From: Ancylothrix sp036704045
GTDB taxonomy: Bacteria > Cyanobacteriota > Cyanobacteriia > Cyanobacteriales > Oscillatoriaceae
Assembly: GCA_036704045.1 (NCBI GenBank)
Contig: DATNQM010000030.1
Span: 62,001-126,000, forward strand
Length of the DNA: 64,000 nt
Reading direction: 5' to 3'
Shown here: in pieces, positions 26,855 to 36,384 of the stretch
Layout: the number at the start of each line of letters is the position of its first letter
Position numbering within the stretch: position 1 is the first letter of the stretch
Notes under the pieces: generated by a model
Told to the model about the DNA's origin: nothing
Database searches by the model: none
Seen by the model: only the letters and a program-made list of their open reading frames with translations
Program-made: the position numbers and the translations under genes

Positions 26855-26925
26855 TTTTCAATTTTTCCAAATAACAAGAAAGTAACTAAACCCTCATGTT
26901 TATTAATCCAGCGTGTCTAAAAATT

Positions 26926-26963
26926 AGGAGAGAAAAAATTACTCAGGATAATTTTTCTCTCCT
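26926..26963 (-). terminator. Strong hairpin downstream of the response regulator
   Basis: AGGAGAGAAAAA pairs with TTTTTCTCTCCT (12 contiguous pairs). On the minus strand it is followed by a T-run, consistent with termination of the response-regulator transcript, although it lies almost 280 bases past the stop. Confidence 0.55.
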
Positions 26964-27179
26964 GTTACTGCGGGTTGGTTTTATAGCGCTGGTTATTGAG
27001 GTAAGAAAATTGCTTAAATAAAAACAAACTTAAACTTTATGGGGTTTAGAATTTATGAATACTAATTGCCTAAATGTTGTTGGCAAAAAATCAATGTTCT
27101 TTTCCCTAAAAAGTTATGGTATGTTTTATTTTTACCATTTTCTTAGTTTCTATCTTATTTGGTCAGTAGTTCAAAAACC

Positions 27180-27211
27180 GGTTAAAAATCGGGTAGAAAT
27201 CGGGTAAAAAC
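27180..27211. promoter_or_regulatory. Three 11-bp direct repeats, OmpR/PhoB-box-like
   Basis: GGTTAAAAATC, GGGTAGAAATC and GGGTAAAAAC follow each other with an exact 11-bp period. On the other strand they read like TTTAACC/TTTACCC units. OmpR/PhoB-family regulators bind 11-bp-spaced direct repeats, and the adjacent gene is such a regulator. The target promoter is not evident. Confidence 0.4.
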
Positions 27212-27239
27212 ACAAATTTATCTATCCAAATCGCCTCCA

Positions 27240-27917
27240 TTAGGGCATCTGCTTCAATCGATATCCTAATCCATGAACAGTTTCAATAAAATCTTCATCG
27301 GCACCGGCAAGCCTCAATTTATGCCGCAAACTTTTAATATGAGATTTAACAGTTTCTTCACTAGGAGTATCATCTAAAGACCAAATTCGATCAATAATTC
27401 CTGCACGACTAAGAACGCGGCGACCGTTAGACACAAGTAATTCCAATAAAGCATATTCTTTCGGAGTTAAATGTAACATTTTATCTTCATAACTAACTTC
27501 ATAGGTGCTAGGATTTAACAGTAAATTACCCCAAGAAAATGTTGATGTAGCCCCTCCTTTTCCCCGACGTAGTAAAGCCCTAATTCTAGCCATTAACTCT
27601 TGTAAATCAAAAGGTTTTACCATATAATCATCAGCCCCCGCATCTAGTCCTATAATTTTATCGGCAACCGTATCACGGGCTGTTAACATTAAAACTGGGA
27701 TAGCAAAATTGCGCTGGCGTAATTGCTGGCAAAAAGTTAAACCATTTAATTTAGGTAAAGTTACATCCAATAAAATTAAGTCATATTCAATGATTTTAAT
27801 CCAATCCCAGGCCACTTCCCCATCCTTAGCAACATCCACTACATACTGTTTGTCTGTTAAGGCTTCTGTTAGCATTTCGCCTAACTGAATATCATCTTCT
27901 ACAACTAAAATTCTCAT
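27240..27917 (-). CDS. OmpR/PhoB-family response regulator
   Basis: A 225-residue regulator with an N-terminal receiver domain (acidic pair D8/D9, phosphoacceptor D51 in LILLDVTLPKLNG, VKPFDLQE lysine near 102). A winged-helix DNA-binding domain follows (LTPKEYALLELL through SHIKSLRHKLR and ETVHGLGYRL). It diverges from the sensor kinase gene at 28035, with 117 bases between them, so the two are a likely cognate pair. The signal sensed is unknown. Confidence 0.92.
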   Translation of the reverse strand: MRILVVEDDIQLGEMLTEALTDKQYVVDVAKDGEVAWDWIKIIEYDLILLDVTLPKLNGLTFCQQLRQRNFAIPVLMLTARDTVADKIIGLDAGADDYMVKPFDLQELMARIRALLRRGKGGATSTFSWGNLLLNPSTYEVSYEDKMLHLTPKEYALLELLVSNGRRVLSRAGIIDRIWSLDDTPSEETVKSHIKSLRHKLRLAGADEDFIETVHGLGYRLKQMP

Positions 27918-27992
27918 GATTAATCTGGTGATAAAAGTCTACTAAATTTTATTATTTTAAAGTTACCACAAACAACTTTTTTCTCACGATAA

Positions 27993-28008
27993 TTTATTGA
28001 TCAATAAA
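27993..28008. promoter_or_regulatory. 16-bp perfect palindrome in the divergent two-component promoter
   Basis: TTTATTGA followed immediately by TCAATAAA lies 26 bases upstream of the kinase start and 75 bases upstream of the regulator start. Its place suits an operator for both genes. No known factor is matched. Confidence 0.4.
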
Positions 28009-28034
28009 AATTCATACCTATTTATACATTTATT

Positions 28035-29393
28035 ATGAAAAAAAATTACCAAATAAAAATAGTAATTTTGGCTTTTGGTGTTGCTTTCTCTCTACTAGGT
28101 GCTGTTAATATCAGTTCCTATCATAACTCTACTAAGCTTATTGAAAGCGATGATAAAGTTAAACACACTTATAAAGTCCTCAAAACTCTCAGTGATGTTT
28201 TTGTAGCTGTTACCGAGGCGGAAGCTATATTTTCAGAATATACATTAAACCCCAATAAAGAAGCCCTTAAAATATACAATCTTACTGTGGAAAAAATAAA
28301 AATACAGATCAAAATGATTGAGCAATTAACAGCTAAAGTTCCTGCCCAACAACAGCGACTTATTATTTTAGAAAATTTACTTAAAGAACACATATATGTT
28401 TATCAAACTTCTATGGAAACACCAAAAAAAAATCAAAATCAACTGAAATTTGAATCTTACAATGTAGAAAAAAAATCTAACTCCAATCAAATACGTCTTT
28501 TAATTGGCGAAATGCAAAGACAAGAAGAAAAATTATTAGAAAAGTGGGTACAGCAATATGAATCCACCATCCAAGCCAGAATGTTAATAGAAATTTTAGG
28601 AACTTTATTAAGTTTTTCTATATTTTTTGGTGTTTATGGATTACTATTTCAACAAATGCTAAAACGACAAAAAGCAGAAAGTATTCAATTAATTCTTACT
28701 CAAGAAAAAGAAATAAGTGAGCTAAAAATGCGCTTTTTTTCAATGGTATCTCACGAATTTCGTACTCCTTTAAGTATTATTTTAGGTTCGGCTCAATTAC
28801 TCGCAGAAACTAACGAATACGGATTTGAAAATAAAAAAATTAAAAATTTGGAACGCATTCAATCTTCTGCTAAATTAATGAAAAAATTACTAGATGATAT
28901 ATTAACCTTAACTCGTGCTGAAGCCGGTAAGTTAGAATATCAACCAAAGGAAATAGATTTAGAGGAATTTTGTCTTAACTTAATTGAAGATATTAAATTA
29001 GGAAATTTTTCCCAACATTCTATTAATTTTTTCAGCCAAACCCCTCGAAGATATGCTTATTTAGATGAAAAACTACTTTACTCAATTTTAACTAATTTGT
29101 TATCAAATGCTTTGAAATATTCCTCTAAAGACCAAAAAGTAACTTTTACAATAAGTGAACAGGAAAAATTGCTTGTTTTTACAATCAAAGATGAAGGAAT
29201 AGGAATTTCTAAAGAAGAAATTCAACAAATTTATGAGCCTTTTTACCGCAGTATTGAAGTAAAACATATTGCCGGCACCGGCCTGGGATTAGCCATAGTC
29301 AAAAAATGTCTTGCTATTCATGGAGGGCAACTTTTTATCGATAGTCAGTTAGGAAGTGGAACCACTGTTATTGCTAAAATTCCCCAACCCTAA
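28035..29393 (+). CDS. Membrane sensor histidine kinase
   Basis: A 452-residue kinase. A first membrane segment (8-27) and a second (about 184-207) bracket an extracytoplasmic helical domain of CHASE3-like character. The phosphorylated histidine is H240 in MVSHEFRTPLSII. The ATPase domain has NLLSNALKYS (N box), DEGIGI (G1) and GTGLGLAIVKK (G2). It would autophosphorylate and pass phosphate to the divergently encoded OmpR-type regulator. Confidence 0.92.
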   Translation: MKKNYQIKIVILAFGVAFSLLGAVNISSYHNSTKLIESDDKVKHTYKVLKTLSDVFVAVTEAEAIFSEYTLNPNKEALKIYNLTVEKIKIQIKMIEQLTAKVPAQQQRLIILENLLKEHIYVYQTSMETPKKNQNQLKFESYNVEKKSNSNQIRLLIGEMQRQEEKLLEKWVQQYESTIQARMLIEILGTLLSFSIFFGVYGLLFQQMLKRQKAESIQLILTQEKEISELKMRFFSMVSHEFRTPLSIILGSAQLLAETNEYGFENKKIKNLERIQSSAKLMKKLLDDILTLTRAEAGKLEYQPKEIDLEEFCLNLIEDIKLGNFSQHSINFFSQTPRRYAYLDEKLLYSILTNLLSNALKYSSKDQKVTFTISEQEKLLVFTIKDEGIGISKEEIQQIYEPFYRSIEVKHIAGTGLGLAIVKKCLAIHGGQLFIDSQLGSGTTVIAKIPQP

Positions 29394-29429
29394 AACTGAA
29401 TTGCCCCCAAAAAATTAAACTTAAAACTG

Positions 29430-30209
29430 TCACATTTTACTTTTAATTTTTTGTGCCGTCCTGAGAATTTGTCCAGCCAAAATAGCCGCACCAAAACCAT
29501 TATCAATATTCACAACACCCACCCCCGCCGCACAAGAATTAAGCATAGTTAAAAGCGGCGCAATACCCCCAAAACTTGCCCCATAACCCACACTTGTAGG
29601 CACACCAACCACCGGACAATCTGCCATTCCCGCCACCACACTTGGCAAAGCACCTTCCATTCCTGCCACCACAATTAAAACATCCGCCGATGCAATAACA
29701 TGACGATTACTTAAAAGCCGATGAATTCCAGCAACACCAACATCCCATAAACGTAACACCTCAAAGCCACACAGGGAAGCCGTACAAGCTGCTTCCTCAG
29801 CCACTGGCAAGTCCGCAGTACCCGCCGACAAAATACCAATTACCCCCGGATATTTTGGCTCTAAAGATGCCGGTCTAGTCGCACAAATACGGGCATCTGG
29901 ATAATAAAATAAACCAGGTATTTTGGCATCCAACTCAGTAAAAACTTTAGGTTCAATACGCGTCGCCATCACTATTTGAGAATGCCGCTGCATATTTTCC
30001 ATAATCTGAGCAATTTGATCAATGGTTTTTCCTGGCCCCCAAATAACTTCTGGAAATCCAGTCCGCAAACTTCTGTGATGGTCAATTTTGGCAAAATTTC
30101 CCACATCTTCATAGTCAAAATTTTTGAGTTTTTCTACAGCAGTGGCAGGGCTAATATTGCCCTTTGCTACTGCATCTAATAACTTCTGTAATCCTTCTTC
30201 GTTCATCAT
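29430..30209 (-). CDS. larB: Pyridinium-3,5-biscarboxylic acid mononucleotide synthase LarB
   Basis: A 259-residue protein whose C-terminal two thirds resemble PurE: GVIGILSAGTADLPVAEEA, VAGIHRLL and MEGALPSVVAGMADCPVVGVPTS. LarB carboxylates and hydrolyses nicotinic acid adenine dinucleotide in the first step of nickel-pincer cofactor synthesis. The N-terminal helical part (LLDAVAKGNISPATAVEKL) is also typical. No larC, larE or larA is nearby. In cyanobacteria a lone larB is often annotated as a PurE-like protein. Confidence 0.88.
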   Translation of the reverse strand: MMNEEGLQKLLDAVAKGNISPATAVEKLKNFDYEDVGNFAKIDHHRSLRTGFPEVIWGPGKTIDQIAQIMENMQRHSQIVMATRIEPKVFTELDAKIPGLFYYPDARICATRPASLEPKYPGVIGILSAGTADLPVAEEAACTASLCGFEVLRLWDVGVAGIHRLLSNRHVIASADVLIVVAGMEGALPSVVAGMADCPVVGVPTSVGYGASFGGIAPLLTMLNSCAAGVGVVNIDNGFGAAILAGQILRTAQKIKSKM

Positions 30210-30677
30210 AATAAGCTAATTTTAATCCTTAGTATTTACAATATTTTTTTACTTCAAAAATCAACAACACAAATATTTTAAACCTAATTCAACCCCAATA
30301 TAAAATTTTTACTTTTTTTATTTTTATTTATTACTAACCCATAAAAATAGCCCTATATTAACTTTTTCCTAAAACTAAGCCCATTGCAGCAAAATAGCAT
30401 CAAAAACAACAAGCTTAACCTTAATATAGTAATCTAAGTTACACTCCTCAAAACCGAGTTATTAAACAAATTTGTTTCACCTCATTAGGCAAAAATTGAA
30501 TAAATACAATCTTTATGTTACCATTTGCTCAACCTATTTAATCACAAAAAATAGGTAGCCTCTACTTTAGAGGCTACTCACAGGCTAACAGATTGGGTAG
30601 ATCAAGTAGTGGCTATTTTTCTAAGCCTTGAGTAAATCCGGTCATACAACTCTCTCAAAGCTGTTTGTTTAACCTTT
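30210..30677. other. AT-rich intergenic stretch with one hairpin
   Basis: No gene is seen. At 30555-30577 GTAGCCTCTA and TAGAGGCTAC form a perfect 10-bp stem with a three-base loop, without a T-run. The larB promoter would lie near 30210-30260; the glycosyltransferase promoter near 30600-30670. Confidence 0.45.
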
Positions 30678-31694
30678 ATGCAAAAACTATTCAGTGTTGT
30701 TTGTTGCACACCTTTGTATGGTGAAAATTGGAAATGGTTTGTACCTGAACTTGCTGAAGACCAAATTCAGTGGTACTTTTTTGACGACCGACCAATTATG
30801 TTACCGGAAAAATGGATTCATCGGCCCAATTTGCCAATGATTCGGAGTTGTCTCCAAGCAATACTTTTTTGCAAACAAAAAGAACCATCTTTACTCATTA
30901 CCCACGACTCACGAGTAGCTTTTTGGTGTGCTTTTTTTGCAAAAAAATTAAGTGTCAAAACAAAAATTATTGCCTATTCCTTTAATTTTGCAGTCATGCC
31001 CCAAGGAACAAAGCGCCGCTTAATGACAGAAGCATTTCAGCAAATAGATAAATTTTTTGTTTTTTCTAAGCTAGAAAAACCACTATATAGCAAATATTTT
31101 AATATCCCCGCTGAACGAATAGAAAGCGTGCTTTGGTGTATGCCGGTGCCCGAAATTGAACCAGAAAAACCTATTGTAGCCGGCGATTATATCTGCGCTA
31201 TTGGTGGCAATGCACGCGATTATAAAACACTTATGGAAGCAATGGAAAAGTTTCCTCATATCCCTTTAGTAGTTGTAGTAAGACCCGAAAATCTCAAAAA
31301 CTTAAAAGTCCCTTCTAATGTCAAAGTTTTTGTAAATATTCCTCAACCCCAAGCCATGAACATACTCAAATATTCTCGGTTTATGGTTTTGCCTCTTATA
31401 GGGTCAGAAATTCCTTGCGGTCATGTTACTTTAGTAGCAGCAATGCGTTTTAGTAAAGCATTTATTATTACCAATTCCGAAGGTGTCCATGATTATGTAA
31501 TTAACGATTACAATTGCGTCACTTGTGAAGCTTTTTCTTCCCAAGCCCTTGCTAATGAAATTGACAAACTTTGGAACAATTCGCAACGCTGTCAGGAACT
31601 AGGAGAGAATGGTCGTGATTTTGCAGAAAAATACTGCTCAGAAGAATCCGGGGTCAGATATATGCGCCATGCTTTGCAAGATATTCTATCATAA
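30678..31694 (+). CDS. GT4-like glycosyltransferase
   Basis: A 338-residue protein with two Rossmann-like halves of the GT-B fold. The C-terminal half shows the usual pattern: YICAIGGNARDYKTLMEAM (substrate loop), PPLIGSEIPCGHVTLVAAM-like nucleotide-sugar site (here LPLIGSEIPCGHVTLVAAM) and ITNSEGVHDYV. The conserved E-x7-E is only partly kept. It stands alone, away from the left glycan cluster, so its acceptor is unknown. Confidence 0.75.
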   Translation: MQKLFSVVCCTPLYGENWKWFVPELAEDQIQWYFFDDRPIMLPEKWIHRPNLPMIRSCLQAILFCKQKEPSLLITHDSRVAFWCAFFAKKLSVKTKIIAYSFNFAVMPQGTKRRLMTEAFQQIDKFFVFSKLEKPLYSKYFNIPAERIESVLWCMPVPEIEPEKPIVAGDYICAIGGNARDYKTLMEAMEKFPHIPLVVVVRPENLKNLKVPSNVKVFVNIPQPQAMNILKYSRFMVLPLIGSEIPCGHVTLVAAMRFSKAFIITNSEGVHDYVINDYNCVTCEAFSSQALANEIDKLWNNSQRCQELGENGRDFAEKYCSEESGVRYMRHALQDILS

Positions 31695-32082
31695 TCAAAG
31701 CAGTTTATAGGTTTAAAATAAATATTTCTGTCGTAAAAAAAACATCAATTTTTATGTTGATGAAATCTTTGCCTGAGTAAATTTTTAATAGAAATATGAC
31801 TTTCTTTTTTCCTCAATTTTGCCTAAATTTATTAGGCTTTTTCTAAAAAATACACAACAGTATTTGGTTGGGTTAAACGAGAGTGCAACTCAACCATAGA
31901 AAACCATCTTCACAATTTTTTGAACGGCTATAAAGTTTTTGTCAATACTATTTTTGTCACTCAAAAAACCGGAAATCAAAATTACAGGTTTTTAAAAACA
32001 GTTTCCCTACTTCAGAGAACTGTAAAAACCTATTATTGAATTCCTGAAATTTAATGTTTTTATTCTGAAAAGTTTTAAAAAT
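31695..32082. other. Intergenic stretch with TTGGGT repeat and hairpin
   Basis: No gene is seen. A TTGGGT-family repeat lies at 31866-31895 (GGTTGGGTT against AACTCAACC). An imperfect hairpin at 31987-32030 (GGTTTTTA...TAAAAACC, with an inner ACAGTT/AACTGT stem) may terminate the minus-strand lipoprotein gene. Confidence 0.5.
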
Positions 32083-33948
32083 TTAATCTTTTGAATCCGC
32101 TAAATTAAGTTCATATAAATTCCAGAAAACCCCACCTAAAGATGAATATTTAACACCCTCAAGGCGATTAGTAATTGCCGTCATAGAATAAGGATTTACC
32201 AAATAAATCATAGGCAAATATTCTTGAGTTAGTCGTTGTGTTTCTGCATAAATAGCTTTTCGTTTTTCTTCCTCAAATTCTTGAGATCCTTTAATATATA
32301 AATCGGCAATTTTTTGCTCCCAAGGGGCAATTTCTCGCCCTTTGATATCTTGTTCAGCTAGAGGCTTTTGATTAAAACTATGCAAACCTCCATCTGTTAA
32401 CCACACATTCGCGCCGGTGTGAGGTTCAATTCCACCAGTAAATCCCAATAAATAACACTCCCAATCAAGAGTATTTGCCAGCTTATCAACAAGACTATTA
32501 AAAGCAATAGGATTAAAATCAACCTGTATCCCAATCTTGCTTAAATTGTCTTTAATTTGCGCCCCCATTCCCACACGAGTTTGATTTTCTGCATTAGTAA
32601 TCAACGTAAAACGAACACGATTACCGGCCCCATCAAATAACTCCCCATTGTCATTATATTTAAAACCGCTTTTCCTCAATAATTCCTTAGCCTTTCCCAC
32701 ATTATAATCATAAACTTTTAAGCCTTCCTGTTCAGAAATATAATAAGCACTTTGTACAGAAAGAGGCGAATTTTGTAACTCCCCCAGCCCCCGTAAACTA
32801 TTATTTACCATCCTTTTTCTGTCAATTGCATAAGCAATAGCCTGTCGAAATTCCACCCTATTAAACCAACTCGATTTAACAGGATCAACCAAAAATTTAC
32901 CCTTCCTACTTCCCTTATTCAAATTAAAAGAAATAAACGTCGTCCCCGGACGTGGGCCCGCAGTATAAACTTTAAAATTCCCCCTTTTTTCCTCTTTTTT
33001 CAAAAGACTAAAATCTTCTGGCCGCATTCTTCCCCAGCCATCCGTTGTATCCAAATCTTGGGAACGAAAACGCAAAAGTTGTGTATCCATATTATCCGTA
33101 ATTTGCCAAATAATAAACTCAATTTTTGGCAACTGATTTCCCTTTTCATCCTTACGCCAATAATAAGGATTACGACGAAAAATAACTCGTTGACTTGTTA
33201 AATAACTTTCAATTTTATAAGGCCCATTTACCACTATTTTATCGGGATCAGTATCTACAGCCCAAGTCGATAAAAATTCTAGCTTTCCTTCACTATTTTT
33301 AGACTTAATCGAATTCTCAAGAGCGTGTTTAGGCAAAATAGCAACCCCATCAGAAGCCGGCCCCGTAGTTGTGCGTAAAAACGGAGAGAAAGGTTCAGGA
33401 AACCTAAATTCTACCTGGCGACTATCTAACTTTATAACTTCAGGAAAAACCCCATTTTTACCAATCTTCAAACTATCTCTCGCATCTGTGGGAATATCTT
33501 TATTAAAAACAACATTGTTATAGGTAAATACTACATCATCCGCCGTTAGGGGTTCACCATCTGACCATTTCAAATTTTTTCTTAGCTTAAAAATTATTCG
33601 TTTTTTATCCTTAGAAATTTCCCAAGATTCCGCCAAAGCCGGCTCAATTTCTCCCGTCACGCTATTTTCACTTGTCAACCCTTGATAAGTAATCAAAAAT
33701 ACATTAGGAAATTCTTGGGCTAAAGCCCAATTAAAAGTTTTTGGATCACTTAAAATAGCTGTTACTAACTGGGATTTTGTAGCTACAGTTTGTTTTAAAT
33801 CAAATACACTACACCCCGATAAACCTATCATTAAACAAATAAAAAAACCTAAAAAAATAGGGATTTTGTTTAATGAATTCAACCTTAAGGGCAACCAGCC
33901 AGTAGTTGCCCAATTCCTATTACTCCTCTTCAGCAATTTTAAGCTCAT
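32083..33948 (-). CDS. Solute-binding lipoprotein of a peptide/nickel-type ABC transporter (copy 2)
   Basis: A roughly 620-residue family-5 extracellular solute-binding protein. A membrane-targeting segment and lipobox LSGC come first, then landmarks such as LAESWEISKDKKRIIFKLR, LKWSDGEPLTADDVVFTYN and FRQAIAYAIDRKRMV. It binds oligopeptides or similar ligands outside the plasma membrane. The start is uncertain: ATG 33948 or 33969, both overlapping the end of its paralogue, and both giving an unusually long N terminus before the lipobox cysteine. No permease or ATPase gene is adjacent. Confidence 0.85.
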   Translation of the reverse strand: MSLKLLKRSNRNWATTGWLPLRLNSLNKIPIFLGFFICLMIGLSGCSVFDLKQTVATKSQLVTAILSDPKTFNWALAQEFPNVFLITYQGLTSENSVTGEIEPALAESWEISKDKKRIIFKLRKNLKWSDGEPLTADDVVFTYNNVVFNKDIPTDARDSLKIGKNGVFPEVIKLDSRQVEFRFPEPFSPFLRTTTGPASDGVAILPKHALENSIKSKNSEGKLEFLSTWAVDTDPDKIVVNGPYKIESYLTSQRVIFRRNPYYWRKDEKGNQLPKIEFIIWQITDNMDTQLLRFRSQDLDTTDGWGRMRPEDFSLLKKEEKRGNFKVYTAGPRPGTTFISFNLNKGSRKGKFLVDPVKSSWFNRVEFRQAIAYAIDRKRMVNNSLRGLGELQNSPLSVQSAYYISEQEGLKVYDYNVGKAKELLRKSGFKYNDNGELFDGAGNRVRFTLITNAENQTRVGMGAQIKDNLSKIGIQVDFNPIAFNSLVDKLANTLDWECYLLGFTGGIEPHTGANVWLTDGGLHSFNQKPLAEQDIKGREIAPWEQKIADLYIKGSQEFEEEKRKAIYAETQRLTQEYLPMIYLVNPYSMTAITNRLEGVKYSSLGGVFWNLYELNLADSKD

Positions 33949-35695
33949 ACAAATTCCAAAAAGCACCACCTAAAGCTGAAAATCTCAACCCTTGAATACG
34001 ATCCCTTACAGCCTCCATAGATAAAGGATTTACTAAATAAATAAACGGCAAATTTTCTTGAGTAATTCGTTGCGTTTGCTGATAAATTTTCTTGCGTTTT
34101 TCATCATCTAATTCGCTTGCACCCTGAATATAAAGACGTTCAATTTCTAACTCCCAATCATTCGCCTTCCAGCCCTTTAACGGTGGTTCTCCCGGTTGTT
34201 CTGCCAAATTAAAAGCGTGCAAACCCCCTTTTGTTGTCCAAGTATTTGCCCCACTATTTGGCTCCACTCCACCCCCACCAATCTTACCAATATAACTATC
34301 CCATTTTCGCTGACTATAGACCTTATCAATCATCGTATTAAACGCAATGGCACTAAAATCAACCTGAATTCCAATAGCCCCCAAATCTTGCTTAATTTGA
34401 GCCCCAATAGCCTCCCTTAACTTATTACCAGCATTAGTTAACATCTCAAACCTAACTCTATTTCCTTCCCCATCAAAAAGCTCACCATTTGCTTGATATT
34501 TAAATCCAGCTTTTTGCAATAACTCCTTCGCCTTTTGCGGGTCATATTCATACACTTTTAGCCCTTCTTCTGGTGATAAATAATAAGGACTCTGCTTATA
34601 AATAGGCGAATTTTGAGCCTCTCCTAACCCCCTATACAAATTATTTAGCATCTTGCGCCGGTCAATCGCATGAGCCACCGCCTGCCGAAATTCCAACGTA
34701 TTAAACCAACGAGACTTTATCGGATCAACCAAATTTTCTCCCTTAGAATTTTTGGCTTTATTTAAATTAAAAACTACAAAGGTTGTACTCATTTCCGGGC
34801 CACCGGAATAAATTTTAAACTTCCCCCTTTCTTCCTCTTTTTTCATCAAAGAAAAATACTCTGGTGTAATACCAATAGTATCTAAACTTCCTGAGCGAAA
34901 TTGTAAAAAAGCTGTATCTGTATTTTCAACAATTTGCCAAACAATTCTCTCTATATAAGGTTGAGATTTACCTGCTATATCCTTGCGCCAGTAATAAGGA
35001 TTTCGCCGAAATACTACCCTTTGACTTGTCTGATAATCCTCTAAAACATACATCCCATTACCGACAATTTTTTTCGGGTCTGTATCCGTTCCCCAAAAAG
35101 TTAATAATTTGATATTTCCGTTTGTATCTGTTGTTTCAACCGCCTCTTTTAAAGAATGCTTTGGCAAAATTGCTAGGCCGCCGGTGTAACGCAAAAAAGG
35201 TGCAAAGGGTTCTGCTACTGTAAACTCAACCCGACGATTATCAATTTTTTTTACCCCAGGAAGTAGGCGTTCTTTTCCAATTTTTAAAATATCTCTAATA
35301 TCCGTAGGGACTTTTTCATTAAAATAGATATTTTGGTAAGTAAAAACCACATCATCTACCGTCAAAGGCTCCCCATCCGACCATTTCAAATTATCCCGCA
35401 AAGTAAACACAATTCTTCTTTTATCTGGGGCAATATCCCACGACTCTGCCAACCCCGGCTCAAGCTCACCAGTTAATCCATTTTCTGTAATCAAACCTTC
35501 ATAAATTAAACTAAAAACATTAGGTGATTCTTGGCTAAGAGGATAATTAAATGTCTTCGGATCTCCCAGCACCGCATCAACCAATTGTGGCACTTGAGAA
35601 GCCTCAGATTTTAAACTAAGTGCCTTACATCCCCCCATAGAAAACATCATCAAAAACGCCAAAAATACAGCTACCAATCTTTCTTTATTTATCAT
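33920..35695 (-). CDS. Solute-binding lipoprotein of a peptide/nickel-type ABC transporter (copy 1)
   Basis: A 591-residue family-5 solute-binding protein with a signal peptide and lipobox-like SMGGC (lipidated C23). It is a full-length paralogue of the downstream gene: both share LAESWDIAPDKRRIVFTLR-type, LKWSDGEPLTVDDVVFTY and ATP-independent ligand-lobe motifs, and both end in GG-FWNLYELK. The pair arose by tandem duplication and overlaps at the junction. Transporter permeases must be encoded elsewhere. Confidence 0.88.
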   Translation of the reverse strand: MINKERLVAVFLAFLMMFSMGGCKALSLKSEASQVPQLVDAVLGDPKTFNYPLSQESPNVFSLIYEGLITENGLTGELEPGLAESWDIAPDKRRIVFTLRDNLKWSDGEPLTVDDVVFTYQNIYFNEKVPTDIRDILKIGKERLLPGVKKIDNRRVEFTVAEPFAPFLRYTGGLAILPKHSLKEAVETTDTNGNIKLLTFWGTDTDPKKIVGNGMYVLEDYQTSQRVVFRRNPYYWRKDIAGKSQPYIERIVWQIVENTDTAFLQFRSGSLDTIGITPEYFSLMKKEEERGKFKIYSGGPEMSTTFVVFNLNKAKNSKGENLVDPIKSRWFNTLEFRQAVAHAIDRRKMLNNLYRGLGEAQNSPIYKQSPYYLSPEEGLKVYEYDPQKAKELLQKAGFKYQANGELFDGEGNRVRFEMLTNAGNKLREAIGAQIKQDLGAIGIQVDFSAIAFNTMIDKVYSQRKWDSYIGKIGGGGVEPNSGANTWTTKGGLHAFNLAEQPGEPPLKGWKANDWELEIERLYIQGASELDDEKRKKIYQQTQRITQENLPFIYLVNPLSMEAVRDRIQGLRFSALGGAFWNLYELKIAEEE

Positions 35696-35802
35696 TAATT
35701 TTCCCCATTTTTATAACTTAAATAAACCTAAAAAAGTAACTTATCCTCACCACTATTTATTTTTTACACCCTATAAATTATTGCCTATCCCAAAACCCTA
35801 AT

Positions 35803-36279
35803 TTACCTCACTAACAAAGCCACAGCATAAGCAGAAATTCCCTCCTCTCTTCCCTCTGGCCCTAACTTTTCATTAGTCGTAGCTTTTACCCCAACTTGAT
35901 CCGCCTGCACTCCTAAAACCCCCGCAATTTTATCTCGCATTGCCTCAATATGGGGCTTTAATTTTGGACGTTCTGCCACAACTACCGCATCAATATTACT
36001 CACTTGCCAACCCCGTTCAATAATTAAATTATTCACCTGAGAAAGCAACATCAAACTATCAGCGCCCGCCCACTTTTCATCGGATGGTGGGAAATAATGA
36101 CCAATATCTCCTAAACTCAAAGCCCCTAGCATTGCATCCATAATGGCATGAGTTAAAACATCCGCATCACTATGGCCTAACAAACCTAAAGAATGCTCAA
36201 TATCTACACCACCCAAAATTAACCGTCTTCCCTCTACAAGCCGGTGAATATCATACCCATTACCAATCCGAATATTCAT
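35803..36279 (-). CDS. ispF: 2-C-methyl-D-erythritol 2,4-cyclodiphosphate synthase
   Basis: A 158-residue enzyme of the plastid-type (MEP) isoprenoid pathway. Metal-binding D10 and H12 lie in GNGYDIHRL; HSDADVLTHAIMDA and the C-terminal ATTNEKLGPEGREEGI are diagnostic. Length is standard. It supplies precursors for carotenoids, chlorophyll phytol and quinones. Confidence 0.95.
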   Translation of the reverse strand: MNIRIGNGYDIHRLVEGRRLILGGVDIEHSLGLLGHSDADVLTHAIMDAMLGALSLGDIGHYFPPSDEKWAGADSLMLLSQVNNLIIERGWQVSNIDAVVVAERPKLKPHIEAMRDKIAGVLGVQADQVGVKATTNEKLGPEGREEGISAYAVALLVR

Positions 36280-36384
36280 AGTTTTTGCCCTTTATGAACT
36301 CTCTAAATTATTAGAACCCTATGGCTACTACAATTGTCTTTTGTTACTGTTATTTTAGTAATTACAAAAAACTCCTCATAATCA

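Larger units (their letters stand above)
26855..27239. other. Intergenic stretch between redoxin fusion and response regulator
   Basis: It holds a strong hairpin at 26926-26963, three 11-bp direct repeats at 27180-27211 and a doubtful 50-codon plus-strand frame at 27055-27207. No convincing gene is seen. Confidence 0.5.

Noticed and set aside
27055..27207. Small plus-strand frame of 50 codons rich in aromatic residues
   Set aside because: No ribosome binding site, no recognisable family, and its end overlaps the 11-bp direct repeats.
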